DNA from: Microcaldota archaeon
GTDB lineage: Archaea > Iainarchaeota > Iainarchaeia > Iainarchaeales > JAGVWC01
Length of the DNA: 5,381 bases
NCBI GenBank assembly: GCA_018813975.1
Contig: JAHJAQ010000016.1
Coordinates: 1-5,381 of the forward strand
Reading direction: 5' to 3'
The notes under the pieces were generated by a model that was not told the origin of the DNA, did not search any database, and saw nothing but the letters and a program-made list of their open reading frames with translations. The position numbers and the translations under genes are program-made. Positions 4,851 to 5,381 of the stretch are shown piece after piece; the stretch's first letter is position 1, and every line of letters starts with the position of its first letter.

Positions 4851-5381
4851 GCTGGTTCTTCTTTTTTGGGTTTGCTCACACCAAACAAACCGTGTTTAAT
4901 GTGTAATAGAATGCGTAGCACCCATTCTACGAGTACAATGAATACAAAGTAAACAACTATATTGGGTAAAATAGCGAGAACCATATCAATTCGTTGTTCT
5001 ACTAGTGCTAAAGAGAAAAAATTGGGTTCAACGATTGCAATGCCTAATAAAGCAAATGGAATCATTTTTGCTAGGTCTCTAGAAAGGTCTTCCGTATAAT
5101 AAGAACAAACACGAATCGCGGTTACAAACGTAATAGAAACCAGTAATAATTGCTCTACTGGAAGGTTTTTAGCCATAATAAACAATAATATTGAAAAACC
5201 AGCAAACCAGATAAACACAAAAACGGGAAAAACCAGTCCATATTTTATGATTCCTAAAAAAGTTGACCAAATACTAGTGACAGAATCCAATCGTTGTAAA
5301 TGGTATCTAACTACGTCAAATCCAAACACATCTCTTCTAGCTACAAAATGATAAAACTTGTAAATCAAAATAGCATATATC
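4847..5381 (-). CDS. Multi-helix membrane protein, 5' end outside window
   Basis: I do not recognise this family. About 178 residues are visible, numbered here from the TTG at 5368. An amphipathic, partly basic N-terminal stretch (1-30) is followed by hydrophobic segments at about 45-66, 73-90, 102-123 and 129-156. A charged loop with YYTEDLSRDLAK (90-101) sits between helices two and three, and the tail SKPKKEEPA (165-173) is Lys/Glu-rich. The loop is the most distinctive, probably conserved, part. The frame is open through the right edge of the window. The only visible starts are the TTG at 5368 and a GTG at 5329, neither with a ribosome-binding site, so I treat the gene as truncated. It is convergent to the 4074-4850 gene, overlapping by 4 nt. 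No function is proposed. Confidence 0.7.
   Translation of the reverse strand, partial: IYAILIYKFYHFVARRDVFGFDVVRYHLQRLDSVTSIWSTFLGIIKYGLVFPVFVFIWFAGFSILLFIMAKNLPVEQLLLVSITFVTAIRVCSYYTEDLSRDLAKMIPFALLGIAIVEPNFFSLALVEQRIDMVLAILPNIVVYFVFIVLVEWVLRILLHIKHGLFGVSKPKKEEPA
4856..4867 (+). terminator. U-rich terminator of the 3462-4850 cluster
   Basis: TTCTTCTTTTTT begins 6 nt past the plus-strand stop. On the opposite strand it encodes the Lys-Lys-Glu-Glu part of the C-terminal tail of the convergent membrane protein, so coding and termination share the same bases. Confidence 0.45.

Overview
The window looks like a gene-dense stretch of an AT-rich archaeal genome, possibly from a DPANN-type lineage. 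This assignment is an inference. It rests on Shine-Dalgarno matches of the AGGTGAT type, strong TATA-like boxes about 20-30 nt before start codons (leaderless or nearly leaderless promoters), U-tract rather than hairpin terminators, very short intergenic gaps and several small proteins I cannot place in any family. No rRNA, tRNA, CRISPR array, insertion sequence or attachment site was seen. No gene-free stretch reaches 300 bases; the longest is the 98-bp divergent region at 3364-3461.

Layout from left to right. (1) Two small plus-strand genes (32-286 and 293-913) encode unrecognised soluble proteins rich in charged residues. They lie 6 nt apart in the same reading frame and look translationally coupled. 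(2) Convergent to them on the minus strand are a thioredoxin reductase (910-1833) and, upstream of it, a HpnJ-like cobalamin-binding radical SAM enzyme (1918-3363). An 84-bp gap carrying a T8 tract and its own TATA-like boxes separates the two, so they are probably separate transcripts. (3) Divergent from the radical SAM gene is a plus-strand cluster of three: a tiny membrane protein (3462-3737), a YbjQ/UPF0145 family protein (3734-4048, ATGA overlap) and a six-helix membrane protein (4074-4850). (4) Convergent to that cluster is a further multi-helix membrane protein (4847 to the right edge), whose 5' end lies outside the window.

The confidently named functions are the thioredoxin reductase (disulfide/NADPH redox) and the YbjQ fold. 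The radical SAM enzyme is confidently placed in the B12-binding superfamily, but its substrate is unknown. Its closest resemblance, from memory, is to HpnJ, which works on hopanoid lipids, so a lipid or other hydrophobic substrate is a reasonable guess. The 3462-4850 cluster (small membrane protein, YbjQ, polytopic membrane protein) is the best candidate for an undescribed functional module. A repeated architectural feature is that both convergent gene pairs overlap by exactly 4 nt through their stop codons, with U-tracts that double as lysine-rich C-terminal codons of the opposing gene.
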